DNA from: Nitratireductor aquimarinus
GTDB lineage: Bacteria; Pseudomonadota; Alphaproteobacteria; Rhizobiales; Rhizobiaceae
Length of the DNA: 64,000 nt
Direction of reading: 5' to 3'
Assembly (NCBI RefSeq): GCF_017255295.1
Contig: NZ_JAFKDE010000002.1
Span: forward strand, 1 to 64,000
This document shows, one piece after another, positions 48,345-56,554 of this stretch (its first letter is position 1; each line of letters opens with the position of its first letter). Made by a program: the position numbers and the translations under genes. The notes below the pieces were generated by a model. The model was given only the letters and a program-made list of their open reading frames with translations. It made no database searches and had not been told where the DNA came from.

Positions 48345-50483
48345 ATGACTTATAGCTTTTTCGATGCGGCTCCGCGCAGCCCGGCGCGTGCCGGTTTGCG
48401 CGGCGCCGTTTCTTCTTCCGGTCGGCTTGCACTGGCTTTTCTGGGCTGTGTCGCCCTGCCGGTGGAGGGCGCGCTGGCACAGGCGGAAAACCAGAAGGTC
48501 ACGCTTCTTGACACACTGGTCGTGACGGCGACCGGCTTCGAGCAGAGTGTGGTGGATGCGCCGGCGAGCATAACCGTGGTGCCGCGCGAGGCGCTGGAAA
48601 AGGGCGTTTACCGCGACCTGACCGACGCGCTTCGCCATGTGCAGGGCGTGGCGGTGACGGGGTCGCCGGGGCGGGAAGACATTTCCATCCGCGGTCTGCC
48701 GGGCGCATACACGCTGATCCTGGTGGATGGAAAGCGGCAGAACACGCGCGAGTCGCGCTCCAATGGCAATTCCGGTTTCGAGCAGAGCTTCCTGCCGCCG
48801 GTGTCCGCCATCGAGCGGATCGAGGTGGTGCGTGGCCCGATGTCGGCGCTCTACGGTTCCGATGCGATGGGCGGTGTCATCAATGTCATCACGCGCAGGG
48901 TGGCCGATGCGTGGACCGGGACGGTCTCGGCCGACGGAACGCTGCAGCAGCATACCGACCATGGCGATGCAGGGAATGCGTCGTTCTACGCCAGCGGGCC
49001 GGTGATGCGCGACATGCTGGGCCTGCAGATCTGGGGGCGCGGTCTTTTGCGCGGCGAAGACCGGATCATGGGCGGCTTGCCGGAAAAGAAGGATCTCGAT
49101 CTCACCGGGCGTCTGACCTTCACCCCGAACGAGGATCATGAGCTGGTTCTTGATGCGGGCAGGACGCGGCTGTTGCGCACGCACACCGAGGACAGAACCA
49201 GCACGCGCCGGGACAATTACGACCGGCTGGACCGCAGGCACTGGTCGCTGAGTCATACGGGGCGCTGGGACTGGACGACATCGGAGGTTTCCCTCTCGCA
49301 GGAATGGGCCGAGCGCACCCGCTTCATGCGCGATGCGGGAACCGGACAATATGCGGAAGATCCGCGTTCGCCGCTGGTTCGCAACACGGTTTTCGACGTG
49401 AAGACGACCACGCCGCTCGATTTTCACGGGGCGCATACGCTGGTGCTGGGCGGGCAGTATCTGGATGCGCTGCTGACCGATCAGAATCCCGGCCGCCGCA
49501 CGGGGCGCGATGAGAAATTCGGCGTTTCGCAATGGGCGCTGTTTGCCGAGGACGAGTGGTGGATCACGCCGGATTTCGCGCTGACCGGCGGCATCCGCAT
49601 GGACAATCACGAGATCTATGGCGCGCAGTTCAGCCCGCGCGCCTATGCGGTGTGGCATGCGACGCCGCAGCTGACGCTGAAGGGCGGTGTCTCGACGGGG
49701 TTCAAGGCTCCGGTCATTCGCGCGATTGCGCCGGGCTACGCCTATGTGACGGGCGGGCGTGGTTGCAGCTATGGACCGGACGGCACCTGTGGCGTGATCA
49801 TCGGCAATCCGGATCTTGAAGCCGAGAAAAGCACCAGCATCGAGATCGGCGGTCTCTGGGACAGTCTCGGCGGCGTGCGGCTGGGCGCAACCTATTTCCG
49901 CAACGACTTCAAGGACAAGATCAGCAATGCGATGATCTACAATCCCGATGGGTCGCATGCTCGCTGGGACGAGGATCCGAATTACCGCCTCTGGCGCTTC
50001 TTCAACATCGGCCGGGCCATCACGCAGGGCGTGGAGCTGACGGGCGAATGGGATGTGCGTGACGATCTGATCCTGCGGGGCAGCTACACCTACACCCATT
50101 CGAAGCAGAAGACCGGCGATTATGCAGGCTTTCCGCTGATGCGCACGCCGCAGCATATGGCCAGCCTGCGCGCGGACTGGACCACGCCGGTCGAGGGGCT
50201 GAGCGCGTGGGGCGAGGTCAGCTATCACGGGTCGGAGGTGAATGCGGGCCTGCGTATCGGCTCCAAAGGCAAGCCGATCCTGTCGAGCGACGGTTCGAAA
50301 GTTCTGGCGCGCAAATACGATGCCTACACCACGGTCGATTTCGGAGCGAACTATGCACTGAACGACAATGTGACCCTGAAGGCGGCGGTCTACAATGTGT
50401 TCGACAAGCGCATTGACGTGGGCGACATCAACACGGTTGTCGAAGGACGCCGTGTGTGGGTCGGCATGACCTCCACTTTCTGA
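48345..50483 (+). CDS. TonB-dependent siderophore receptor (FepA/IrgA-like)
   Basis: 712 residues. N-terminal leader with a hydrophobic run ending in EGALAQAEN, a TonB box candidate VTLLDTLVVTATG, a plug with ISIRGLPGAYTLILVDGKRQ and VRGPMSALYGSDAMGGVINVIT, and a 22-strand barrel that ends in the usual aromatic residue (VGMTSTF). The plug resembles catecholate receptors of the FepA/PfeA/IrgA kind, so a catecholate-type iron siderophore is likely. Carries the ligand across the outer membrane using TonB energy. The IRO-type box upstream suggests iron-dependent repression. It converges with the DUF2218 gene. Confidence 0.93.
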   Translation: MTYSFFDAAPRSPARAGLRGAVSSSGRLALAFLGCVALPVEGALAQAENQKVTLLDTLVVTATGFEQSVVDAPASITVVPREALEKGVYRDLTDALRHVQGVAVTGSPGREDISIRGLPGAYTLILVDGKRQNTRESRSNGNSGFEQSFLPPVSAIERIEVVRGPMSALYGSDAMGGVINVITRRVADAWTGTVSADGTLQQHTDHGDAGNASFYASGPVMRDMLGLQIWGRGLLRGEDRIMGGLPEKKDLDLTGRLTFTPNEDHELVLDAGRTRLLRTHTEDRTSTRRDNYDRLDRRHWSLSHTGRWDWTTSEVSLSQEWAERTRFMRDAGTGQYAEDPRSPLVRNTVFDVKTTTPLDFHGAHTLVLGGQYLDALLTDQNPGRRTGRDEKFGVSQWALFAEDEWWITPDFALTGGIRMDNHEIYGAQFSPRAYAVWHATPQLTLKGGVSTGFKAPVIRAIAPGYAYVTGGRGCSYGPDGTCGVIIGNPDLEAEKSTSIEIGGLWDSLGGVRLGATYFRNDFKDKISNAMIYNPDGSHARWDEDPNYRLWRFFNIGRAITQGVELTGEWDVRDDLILRGSYTYTHSKQKTGDYAGFPLMRTPQHMASLRADWTTPVEGLSAWGEVSYHGSEVNAGLRIGSKGKPILSSDGSKVLARKYDAYTTVDFGANYALNDNVTLKAAVYNVFDKRIDVGDINTVVEGRRVWVGMTSTF

Positions 50484-50513
50484 GCCTCATGACCTTCTCG
50501 CTGACATCCAACG

Positions 50514-50543
50514 CTCCCGCCATCACCACTTCGGTGGCGGGAG
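50514..50543. terminator. Hairpin between converging receptor and DUF2218 genes
   Basis: Perfect 9-bp arms CTCCCGCCA / TGGCGGGAG with a 12-base loop, in the 101-bp gap between converging genes. No T tract on either side, so termination strength is uncertain. Confidence 0.45.
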
Positions 50544-50584
50544 GGGCAAACCGTCATCTGCGGACTTTCAGGGCCCGAAAGCCG

Positions 50585-50866
50585 TCACACGTTCCAGGCG
50601 ATCTGCGGCTTCTCACGCCATGCGAAGCGGGCCAGATGATCGTCGATCACGTGCTGGGCGCGGGCGAGTTCCTCGTCCGTTTTGGCGGCGCACTCGATCG
50701 TCAGCGAGGTTTCATCGGCGCGCATGAGGCAGTCGCCGAAGGGGAAATCAACCTTGCCCTGCGAGGCGTCGTAATCGACCGAAACCTTGTGCGCGAAATG
50801 CTTGCAGAGCTGCTGCAGATATTTCGAGGCATGCTCGGTGGCGATGACGGCTTTGGATTGCAGCAT
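50585..50866 (-). CDS. DUF2218 family small protein
   Basis: 93 residues, no signal peptide. The pattern ASKYLQQLCKHFAHKVSVDYD, then GDCLMRADETSLTIEC, is that of DUF2218. Members are commonly found next to siderophore genes and are thought to be cytoplasmic, possibly linked to siderophore or iron release, but no biochemical role is known to me. It is divergent from the siderophore-binding protein gene; the IRO-type box between them could control both. Confidence 0.85.
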   Translation of the reverse strand: MLQSKAVIATEHASKYLQQLCKHFAHKVSVDYDASQGKVDFPFGDCLMRADETSLTIECAAKTDEELARAQHVIDDHLARFAWREKPQIAWNV

Positions 50867-50927
50867 GGGAAATCTCCAGAAAAGCGGCGGTTGAAACTGA
50901 GTGTTGGAATGTCCGTACAGAAAAGTT

Positions 50928-50942
50928 GATTGTAGAAATCAT
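50928..50942. promoter_or_regulatory. IRO-type box (RirA) in the divergent DUF2218/siderophore ABC promoter
   Basis: TGA-TTGTAGAAA-TCA, matching the TGA-N9-TCA pattern. It is 62 bases from the DUF2218 start and 94 from the binding-protein start, within a 169-bp divergent gap, where one site could repress both operons when iron is plentiful. Confidence 0.55.
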
Positions 50943-51035
50943 ATTTGCTAACCGAAATCCAGACAAGGGCGTTGCCGACCGCGCAAAACGGAAACCGGCA
51001 GGTGGCGTCCACCCGTCATCCCTGACATTTGGAGC

Positions 51036-51974
51036 ATGTCGATGATCACAAGAACGAACTCCCTGACCGCGCGCTTTCTGGCTTCGGCCATCGCGCTTGC
51101 GGCGTTCCTGCCGGGCTACGCCAATGCCGACGAAATCACCGTCAAACATGCGCAGGGCGAAACGGTTCTGCCGGACACGCCCAAGACGGTTCTGACCTTC
51201 GATTTCGCCACGCTCGACACGCTCGACACGCTGGGCGTCGACGTGGCCGGCGTGCCCAACGCGCTGCTTCCCGACTATCTGTCGAAATACAAGAGCGACG
51301 ATTACGCCAAGGTCGGCTCGCTGTTCGAGCCGGACTTCGAGGTGGTGAATGCCGCCAGGCCCGACCTGATCATCGTCGCGGGCCGCTCGGCCAAGCAGTA
51401 TGAGGCGCTTTCCAAGATTGCGCCGACCATCGACCTGACGGTCGCACAGGATGACTTCCTCAACAGCGCGGAAGACAATGCGCGCAAGCTGGGCGTGATC
51501 TTCGACCGTGAAGAGAAGGCCGAGGAACTTATCGAGAGGCTCAACACCTCCGTTGCAGCGCTGCGCGAGACGGCGAAGGATGCCGGCAAAGGCCTGATCA
51601 TCCTCACCAATGGCGGCAAGGTTTCGGCCTATGGTCCGGGCTCGCGCTTCGGCTGGCTGCATGACGATCTCGGCGTGATCCCTGCTGTCGAGAATGTGCA
51701 GGAGGCGACCCATGGCGAGGCGGTTTCGTTCGAATTTCTCCTGAAGACAAATCCGGACTGGCTGTTCGTGGTGGACCGGGATTCGGCCATCGGCAGTGAA
51801 GGCCAGTCGGCAAAGCAGACGCTGGACAATGAACTCGTCGCAGCGACCACGGCCGCGAAGGAAGGCAATATCTACTATGCCGATTCCGTGCGCTGGTATC
51901 TGGTCGGCGGCGGCATGACTGCCCTCCAGGCAGAAGTCGACGCGCTCTCCAAGGCGCTCACACCAGTCGACTGA
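51036..51974 (+). CDS. Siderophore ABC transporter substrate-binding protein (CeuE/YclQ/FatB type)
   Basis: 312 residues. Sec signal (ALAAFLPGYANAD) without a lipobox, so a free periplasmic protein. Type III binding fold: ITVKHAQGETVLPDTPKTVLTFD, then PDLIIVAGRSAKQYEAL, then a long helix. Residues of the petrobactin/enterobactin receptor family are recognisable in TNGGKVSAYGPGSRFGWLHDDLG. Captures the ferric siderophore delivered by the receptor. First gene of a four-gene importer with two permeases and an ATPase. Confidence 0.92.
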   Translation: MSMITRTNSLTARFLASAIALAAFLPGYANADEITVKHAQGETVLPDTPKTVLTFDFATLDTLDTLGVDVAGVPNALLPDYLSKYKSDDYAKVGSLFEPDFEVVNAARPDLIIVAGRSAKQYEALSKIAPTIDLTVAQDDFLNSAEDNARKLGVIFDREEKAEELIERLNTSVAALRETAKDAGKGLIILTNGGKVSAYGPGSRFGWLHDDLGVIPAVENVQEATHGEAVSFEFLLKTNPDWLFVVDRDSAIGSEGQSAKQTLDNELVAATTAAKEGNIYYADSVRWYLVGGGMTALQAEVDALSKALTPVD

Positions 51975-51981
51975 CAAGGCT

Positions 51982-52983
51982 ATGCAAGCTGCCGCCAGCA
52001 TGCCCCAACGTATCTACCCCGCCGCCGGCCTCGTGCTGGCGGTGGGCGTGGTGATCGTTCTCGCTGCAATCAGCCTTTTCATCGGCGTGGCCGACATGCC
52101 GCTCGGCGATCTTTTGAGCGGTGACGGCAACGCACAGGCCATGCAGCTTCTGCTCGTCAGCCGCATTCCGCGCACCCTGGCGCTGGTGCTTTCGGGCATG
52201 GCGATGGGCGTTGCGGCGCTGATCATGCAGATGCTGTTTCGCAACCGTTTCGTTGAACCGACAACGACCGGCACGGTCGAGGCGGCGAGCCTTGGTCTTC
52301 TGGCGGTGGCGCTGTTCGCGCCCGGCCTGCCGATGCTTTCCAAGATGGCGGTGGCATCGGTTTTCGCGCTGACCGCAACCTTCCTGTTCCTGCGGCTTGT
52401 GTCGAAGATCCCGGCAAGCTCCAGCCTGGTCGTGCCGCTTCTGGGCCTGATGTTCGGCGGCGTGATCAACGCCATGACGACCTTCGTCGCCTATCGCTAC
52501 GATCTTCTGCAATCGCTTTCTGCCTGGACGAATGGTGACTTTTCAAGCGTCTTGCGGGGGCGCTACGAACTGTTGTGGATCGCGGGCGGGCTGGCGCTGC
52601 TTGCCTATGTGGCGGCGGACCGGTTCACGGTCGCCGGGCTTGGCGAAAGTTTTACGCGCAATCTCGGTCTGAACTACGGGCGCATCCTCGCCTTCGGCCT
52701 CGTCATCGTTTCCATGGTTTCGGCGACGGCAGTGGTGACGGCGGGTACGGTGCCCTTTCTGGGGCTGATCGTCGCCAATGTGGTGAGCATGACGGTGGGC
52801 GACAATCTGCGCCGTGCGCTGCCCTGGGTGGCGGTGTCGGGCGCGGGCTTCCTGCTTGCCTGCGACATTGTCGGCCGTACGCTGCGGTTTCCCTATGAGA
52901 TCCCGGTGGGAACGGTGGCAGGCGTGCTCGGTTCGGGCATTTTCCTTTATCTCCTTTTGCGGCGGCGGGCGCGTTTTGGCTAA
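51982..52983 (+). CDS. Siderophore ABC transporter permease 1 (FecCD family)
   Basis: 333 residues, about ten hydrophobic spans. FecCD family features: RIPRTLALVLSGMAMGVAALIMQ and GTVPFLGLIVANVVSMTVGDNLRRALP. An alternative ATG at 52003 would give a slightly shorter, equally plausible N-terminus. It starts seven bases after the binding protein. Forms the heterodimeric channel with the next permease. Confidence 0.92.
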   Translation: MQAAASMPQRIYPAAGLVLAVGVVIVLAAISLFIGVADMPLGDLLSGDGNAQAMQLLLVSRIPRTLALVLSGMAMGVAALIMQMLFRNRFVEPTTTGTVEAASLGLLAVALFAPGLPMLSKMAVASVFALTATFLFLRLVSKIPASSSLVVPLLGLMFGGVINAMTTFVAYRYDLLQSLSAWTNGDFSSVLRGRYELLWIAGGLALLAYVAADRFTVAGLGESFTRNLGLNYGRILAFGLVIVSMVSATAVVTAGTVPFLGLIVANVVSMTVGDNLRRALPWVAVSGAGFLLACDIVGRTLRFPYEIPVGTVAGVLGSGIFLYLLLRRRARFG

Positions 52984-53944
52984 AAATCCGACATGGCGGC
53001 GGCCCCGCGTGGCGCTTGTCGTTCTGGCGTTTGGCGCCATTGCGGCGGCACTGGCCTTCATGACCATTGGCGTGAAGGGCAACTGGGATTTCGTGCTGCC
53101 GTTTCGCAGCGCCAAGCTGCTCGGCCTCGTGCTGGTGGCCTATGCGGTGGCGACGGCGACGGTGCTGTTTCAGACGGTGACGCAGAACCGCATTCTGACG
53201 CCCGCGGTGATGGGCTTCGATTCCCTCTATGTGGCCCTGCAGACGGCGCTGGTGTTCTTTCTGGGCACGCGCGATCTCGCCAGCGTGGACATGCGGTTGC
53301 GTTTCGTTCTGGAGACGCTGCTCATGGTGGGCATGTCCATGGCGCTCTTCTACTGGCTGTTTCTCAGCCGCCAGCGCAGCCTGCATCTCGTCGTGCTCGC
53401 CGGTGTGGTGTGCGGCGTCTTCTTCCGCAGCCTGGCGCACATGATGCAGCGCATTCTCGATCCCAACGAGTTCATCGCGCTTCAGGACATGCTGTTCGCC
53501 AGCTTCAACAGCATCGACCAGCAATTGCTGGCGGTGTCGGCAGTGATCGTTCTGGCGACCGCCTTTGTGAGCCGGCGGCTTCTGACGAAGCTCGACGTGC
53601 TGGCGCTTGGCCGCGATGTGGCGATCAATCTGGGCATTGATTATCAGCGCGTGGTGCTGCTGCTGTTCGCCATGATCGCGGTTCTGGTTTCGGTCTCGAC
53701 GGCGCTTGTCGGCCCGATCACCTTCTTCGGTCTGCTGGTCGCCAATCTCGCCTATCAGGCCGTGGGCACGGACCGGCACAAATACACGCTGCCGGCGGCG
53801 ACGCTGCTTGCCATCATTGCGCTTGTGGGCGGGCAGACCGTGCTGGAGCGCGTATTCGGTTTCGACACGGCGCTCAGCATCATCATCGAATTCACCGGCG
53901 GCATTGCCTTCATGCTGCTGCTTTATCGGAACCTCAGGCGATGA
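52976..53944 (+). CDS. Siderophore ABC transporter permease 2 (FecCD family)
   Basis: 322 residues, about nine or ten hydrophobic spans; TALVGPITFFGLLVANLAYQ is the family gate motif. The frame runs back to 52814 within the preceding permease gene, but the natural start seems to be a TTG at 52976, so the two genes overlap by eight bases (TTGGCTAA). No ATG is available before the first span, and the stretch upstream of TTG is out-of-frame shadow sequence. The stop overlaps the ATPase start by four bases. Confidence 0.9.
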   Translation: MAKNPTWRRPRVALVVLAFGAIAAALAFMTIGVKGNWDFVLPFRSAKLLGLVLVAYAVATATVLFQTVTQNRILTPAVMGFDSLYVALQTALVFFLGTRDLASVDMRLRFVLETLLMVGMSMALFYWLFLSRQRSLHLVVLAGVVCGVFFRSLAHMMQRILDPNEFIALQDMLFASFNSIDQQLLAVSAVIVLATAFVSRRLLTKLDVLALGRDVAINLGIDYQRVVLLLFAMIAVLVSVSTALVGPITFFGLLVANLAYQAVGTDRHKYTLPAATLLAIIALVGGQTVLERVFGFDTALSIIIEFTGGIAFMLLLYRNLRR

Positions 53945-54699
53945 TCGACATCCACAATCTCACCAAGACCTATGACGATGCGACGGTGGTTGACGATGTC
54001 AGCCTGTCGCTTCCCGAGAGCGGCATCACCGCGATTGTCGGCCCGAACGGGGCGGGCAAGTCGACTCTTCTTTCCATGATTGCGCGCCTGATCGCGCCGA
54101 CTTCGGGGCGGGTTCTGGTGGATGGTCTGGATGTGCAGGAAACGCCGGGCGCGGTGCTGGCCAAGCGGCTGGCGATCCTGAAGCAGAACAACCAGGTGGG
54201 CATGCGCCTGACGGTGAGCGAGCTGGTGGCGTTTGGCCGGTTTCCGCATTCGGGCGGGCGACCGACCGTGGAAGACGAGCGCCATATCGGCGAGGCCATT
54301 TCCTATCTGGGGCTCGATGCTCTGCGCGGGCGGTTTCTGGACGAGCTTTCGGGCGGTCAGCGCCAGCGCGCCTTCGTGGCAATGGTTCTGGCGCAGGACA
54401 CGAAATATGTGCTGCTGGACGAGCCGCTCAACAGCCTCGACATGAAACACGCGGCGGCGATGATGAAGCTGTTACGGCGCACGGCGGACGACCTGAAGAA
54501 GTCGATTACCGTGGTGATCCACGACATCAACTTCGCCTCGATCTATGCCGATCACGTGGTGGCGATGCGCGACGGACGCGTGGTGCTGCAGGGCGAGGCC
54601 GGTGACCTGATGCAGGAAGCGGTGCTTGAGGACATCTATGACACCGTCGTGCAGGTGCGCGAGGTGGAGGGGCATCTTCTGGGGCTGCATTATCTGTAG
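53941..54699 (+). CDS. Siderophore ABC transporter ATP-binding protein (FecE/CeuD type)
   Basis: 252 residues. Walker A GPNGAGKSTLL (about residues 34-44), ABC signature LSGGQRQRAF (about 138), Walker B KYVLLDEPLNSLD and the switch His in VVIHDINFA. Start overlaps the permease stop (ATGA). Energises ferric siderophore import into the cytoplasm. Last gene of the importer; the next gene starts 125 bases on. Confidence 0.93.
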   Translation: MIDIHNLTKTYDDATVVDDVSLSLPESGITAIVGPNGAGKSTLLSMIARLIAPTSGRVLVDGLDVQETPGAVLAKRLAILKQNNQVGMRLTVSELVAFGRFPHSGGRPTVEDERHIGEAISYLGLDALRGRFLDELSGGQRQRAFVAMVLAQDTKYVLLDEPLNSLDMKHAAAMMKLLRRTADDLKKSITVVIHDINFASIYADHVVAMRDGRVVLQGEAGDLMQEAVLEDIYDTVVQVREVEGHLLGLHYL

Positions 54700-54824
54700 A
54701 GCCCGGCATCTGCAGAGCCTGCGGAGTGGAGAAACCGTTCAATTGCGGAATTTATTCTCAACTAACCGTCAATGTTTGTGATAAACACTGGTGCAAAACA
54801 AACTTGTGAGGGGGCACAAGGCTT
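54700..54824. other. 125-bp intergenic region before the redox cluster
   Basis: Lower GC than neighbours around 54750-54800. Contains a short inverted repeat TGTTT-GTGAT-AAACA (54773-54787) and a GAGGGGG ribosome-binding candidate (54808-54814). No clear terminator for the siderophore operon, so read-through into the redox cluster is possible. Confidence 0.35.
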
Positions 54825-56483
54825 TTGGCGCACCAGAGGCAATCAAAACGCGTGGCTCGCGTTATTTGCGATCAGGCGAGGGTCGCGAAAAGGGCTTTTT
54901 TCTTAGCGTTTATAAGTACTTCGCTTTCAGTTTCGGCCGTATCGGCCAATCCGAATTCCATTGATTTTGCGATGCAGTATCTGGCGGACCTGCGTGATTC
55001 GCCGGAATGCGCAGTTACGGTGGACGGGGAAGGGCGCTTCGACTTCGGGCCGGAGATAAGCAATCCGTCCATGAGCTGTCCGGATGCTTTCGCCTGGAAG
55101 ATTTTCACCGAGGCGGTGCGCGGCGAATTCTGGTCGCGCTGGACGACCGATGTGCAGATGTGGCCGACCGCGCCATGGCCGGTGTGCGAGCCCGGCCAGA
55201 CGGAAAACTGCTGCAGCACGGTCGAAGTTTCCAACAATCCCGATCCCGAACACTGCCCCGTGCGCCCCGACCCGGCGCTGGGCATGCCCGCACACACACC
55301 GCATGAGCCGAGCAAGGCGCATCAGGTGTCGATGGAGGATGCGGCCAAGACCGACCGGGATGGTGACGGCAGCATCGACTGGGATGACGTGCCGCCGGAA
55401 CTCAAGACCGCAGTGATCGGCGCGGAGCAGGTGGAGCTGGTTTATCACAACCGGCCTATGACCGATTACATCTTCGCAAACGGGCTCTATCACACGGACG
55501 GGCTTGGCCGGGTTTTTCAGACACGTGCAGGCGTCATGGAGCACTATGCGCCATACAATGGCGTGGCCGGCACGGGACCTCTCAGCCAGATCGACCTGCC
55601 GATCCGCTCGCTCATGCTCAAGGCGAACCTGCTCGACATCCGCAAGGCGAAAGAGCTGGGCATCGATCTTGAAAAGAACGCCGACTACATCACGCTCGAT
55701 TTGCCGAAGGGCGGCAACACGCCGGAGACCGGCACTTATATCCTTCTGTCCTTTCACATCTCCTCGAAGGATCTGCCCAACTGGTTCTGGACCACATTCG
55801 AGCATGTGGACAATCAGGGCCGCTGCGACTGGATCGGCTGCAATGACAGTTTCGGTTATGTGGCGAAGGTGAGCGACGGCCCGGTGGCGCGGGACGATCT
55901 GCCCGAGCCGGCAGACAATTACGTGTCGCCGAACCAGCTGGAAATGGCGGACGGCGCCGTGGTCGCATTCGATCTTGCCCGGACCTATGACGCCGACAGC
56001 GAGATGCGCGACGGGCTGGCGGCGGTGTTCAGGACGCTCGGCATCGGAACCGGAGCGGCCAATGAGAGCGGCACGCCGAGGCCCGCCGATCCGGCCTGGC
56101 GCAACTATCGCCTCAAGGGCAGCCAGACGAATTTCGTGACGCCCACGGGCCGGCCGACGCAGCTCGGCAATTCGGTGACGGAAGCCGGCTTCACCAATTC
56201 CAGCTCCTGCATCAGCTGCCATGCGCGCGCATCGGTGACCGAGAAGGGGTTACCGAACTTATCGATCTTCGTGAGCGATCTGAGTGACGCCGGCCTGCCC
56301 AAAAGCACCAATGGCGTGCCGGCGCCGAGCTGGTTCACCACCAGCGCCTATTACGGCGTCGGCGACCAGGTTCTGGCGCCGGGGCTGGTGGCGGTTCAGA
56401 CGGATTTCGTCTGGGGATTCCGCAATGCCTGCCCGATCGAGGTGGGCGCACAGGGCCCGCACCGCTGCGCAAAGAAAGACTGA
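54825..56483 (+). CDS. Exported protein with one CxxCH haem motif and an EF-hand-like loop, function unknown
   Basis: 552 residues from a TTG start; a GTG at 54852 is an alternative and gives a cleaner signal peptide (FFLAFISTSLSVSAVSANP). Seen in the mature part: several Cys in the first 130 residues including an NCC pair, an EF-hand/dockerin-like loop DRDGDGSIDWDD at residues 177-188, and a single c-type haem site SCISCHAR with Cys462, Cys465 and His466. The middle has no domain I recognise (WFWTTFEHVDNQGRCDW is distinctive). A periplasmic haem protein with a probable calcium loop. It heads the redox cluster, 71 bases before the multicopper oxidase, so it may be its electron donor or the substrate-binding partner. 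Confidence 0.8.
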   Translation: MAHQRQSKRVARVICDQARVAKRAFFLAFISTSLSVSAVSANPNSIDFAMQYLADLRDSPECAVTVDGEGRFDFGPEISNPSMSCPDAFAWKIFTEAVRGEFWSRWTTDVQMWPTAPWPVCEPGQTENCCSTVEVSNNPDPEHCPVRPDPALGMPAHTPHEPSKAHQVSMEDAAKTDRDGDGSIDWDDVPPELKTAVIGAEQVELVYHNRPMTDYIFANGLYHTDGLGRVFQTRAGVMEHYAPYNGVAGTGPLSQIDLPIRSLMLKANLLDIRKAKELGIDLEKNADYITLDLPKGGNTPETGTYILLSFHISSKDLPNWFWTTFEHVDNQGRCDWIGCNDSFGYVAKVSDGPVARDDLPEPADNYVSPNQLEMADGAVVAFDLARTYDADSEMRDGLAAVFRTLGIGTGAANESGTPRPADPAWRNYRLKGSQTNFVTPTGRPTQLGNSVTEAGFTNSSSCISCHARASVTEKGLPNLSIFVSDLSDAGLPKSTNGVPAPSWFTTSAYYGVGDQVLAPGLVAVQTDFVWGFRNACPIEVGAQGPHRCAKKD

Positions 56484-56554
56484 ATGCGGCGCGCGGTCTG
56501 CGCGCTGGCGGCAAGAAACATACGAACTGATTGAAGCAAGGCAGGATGTTGCAC

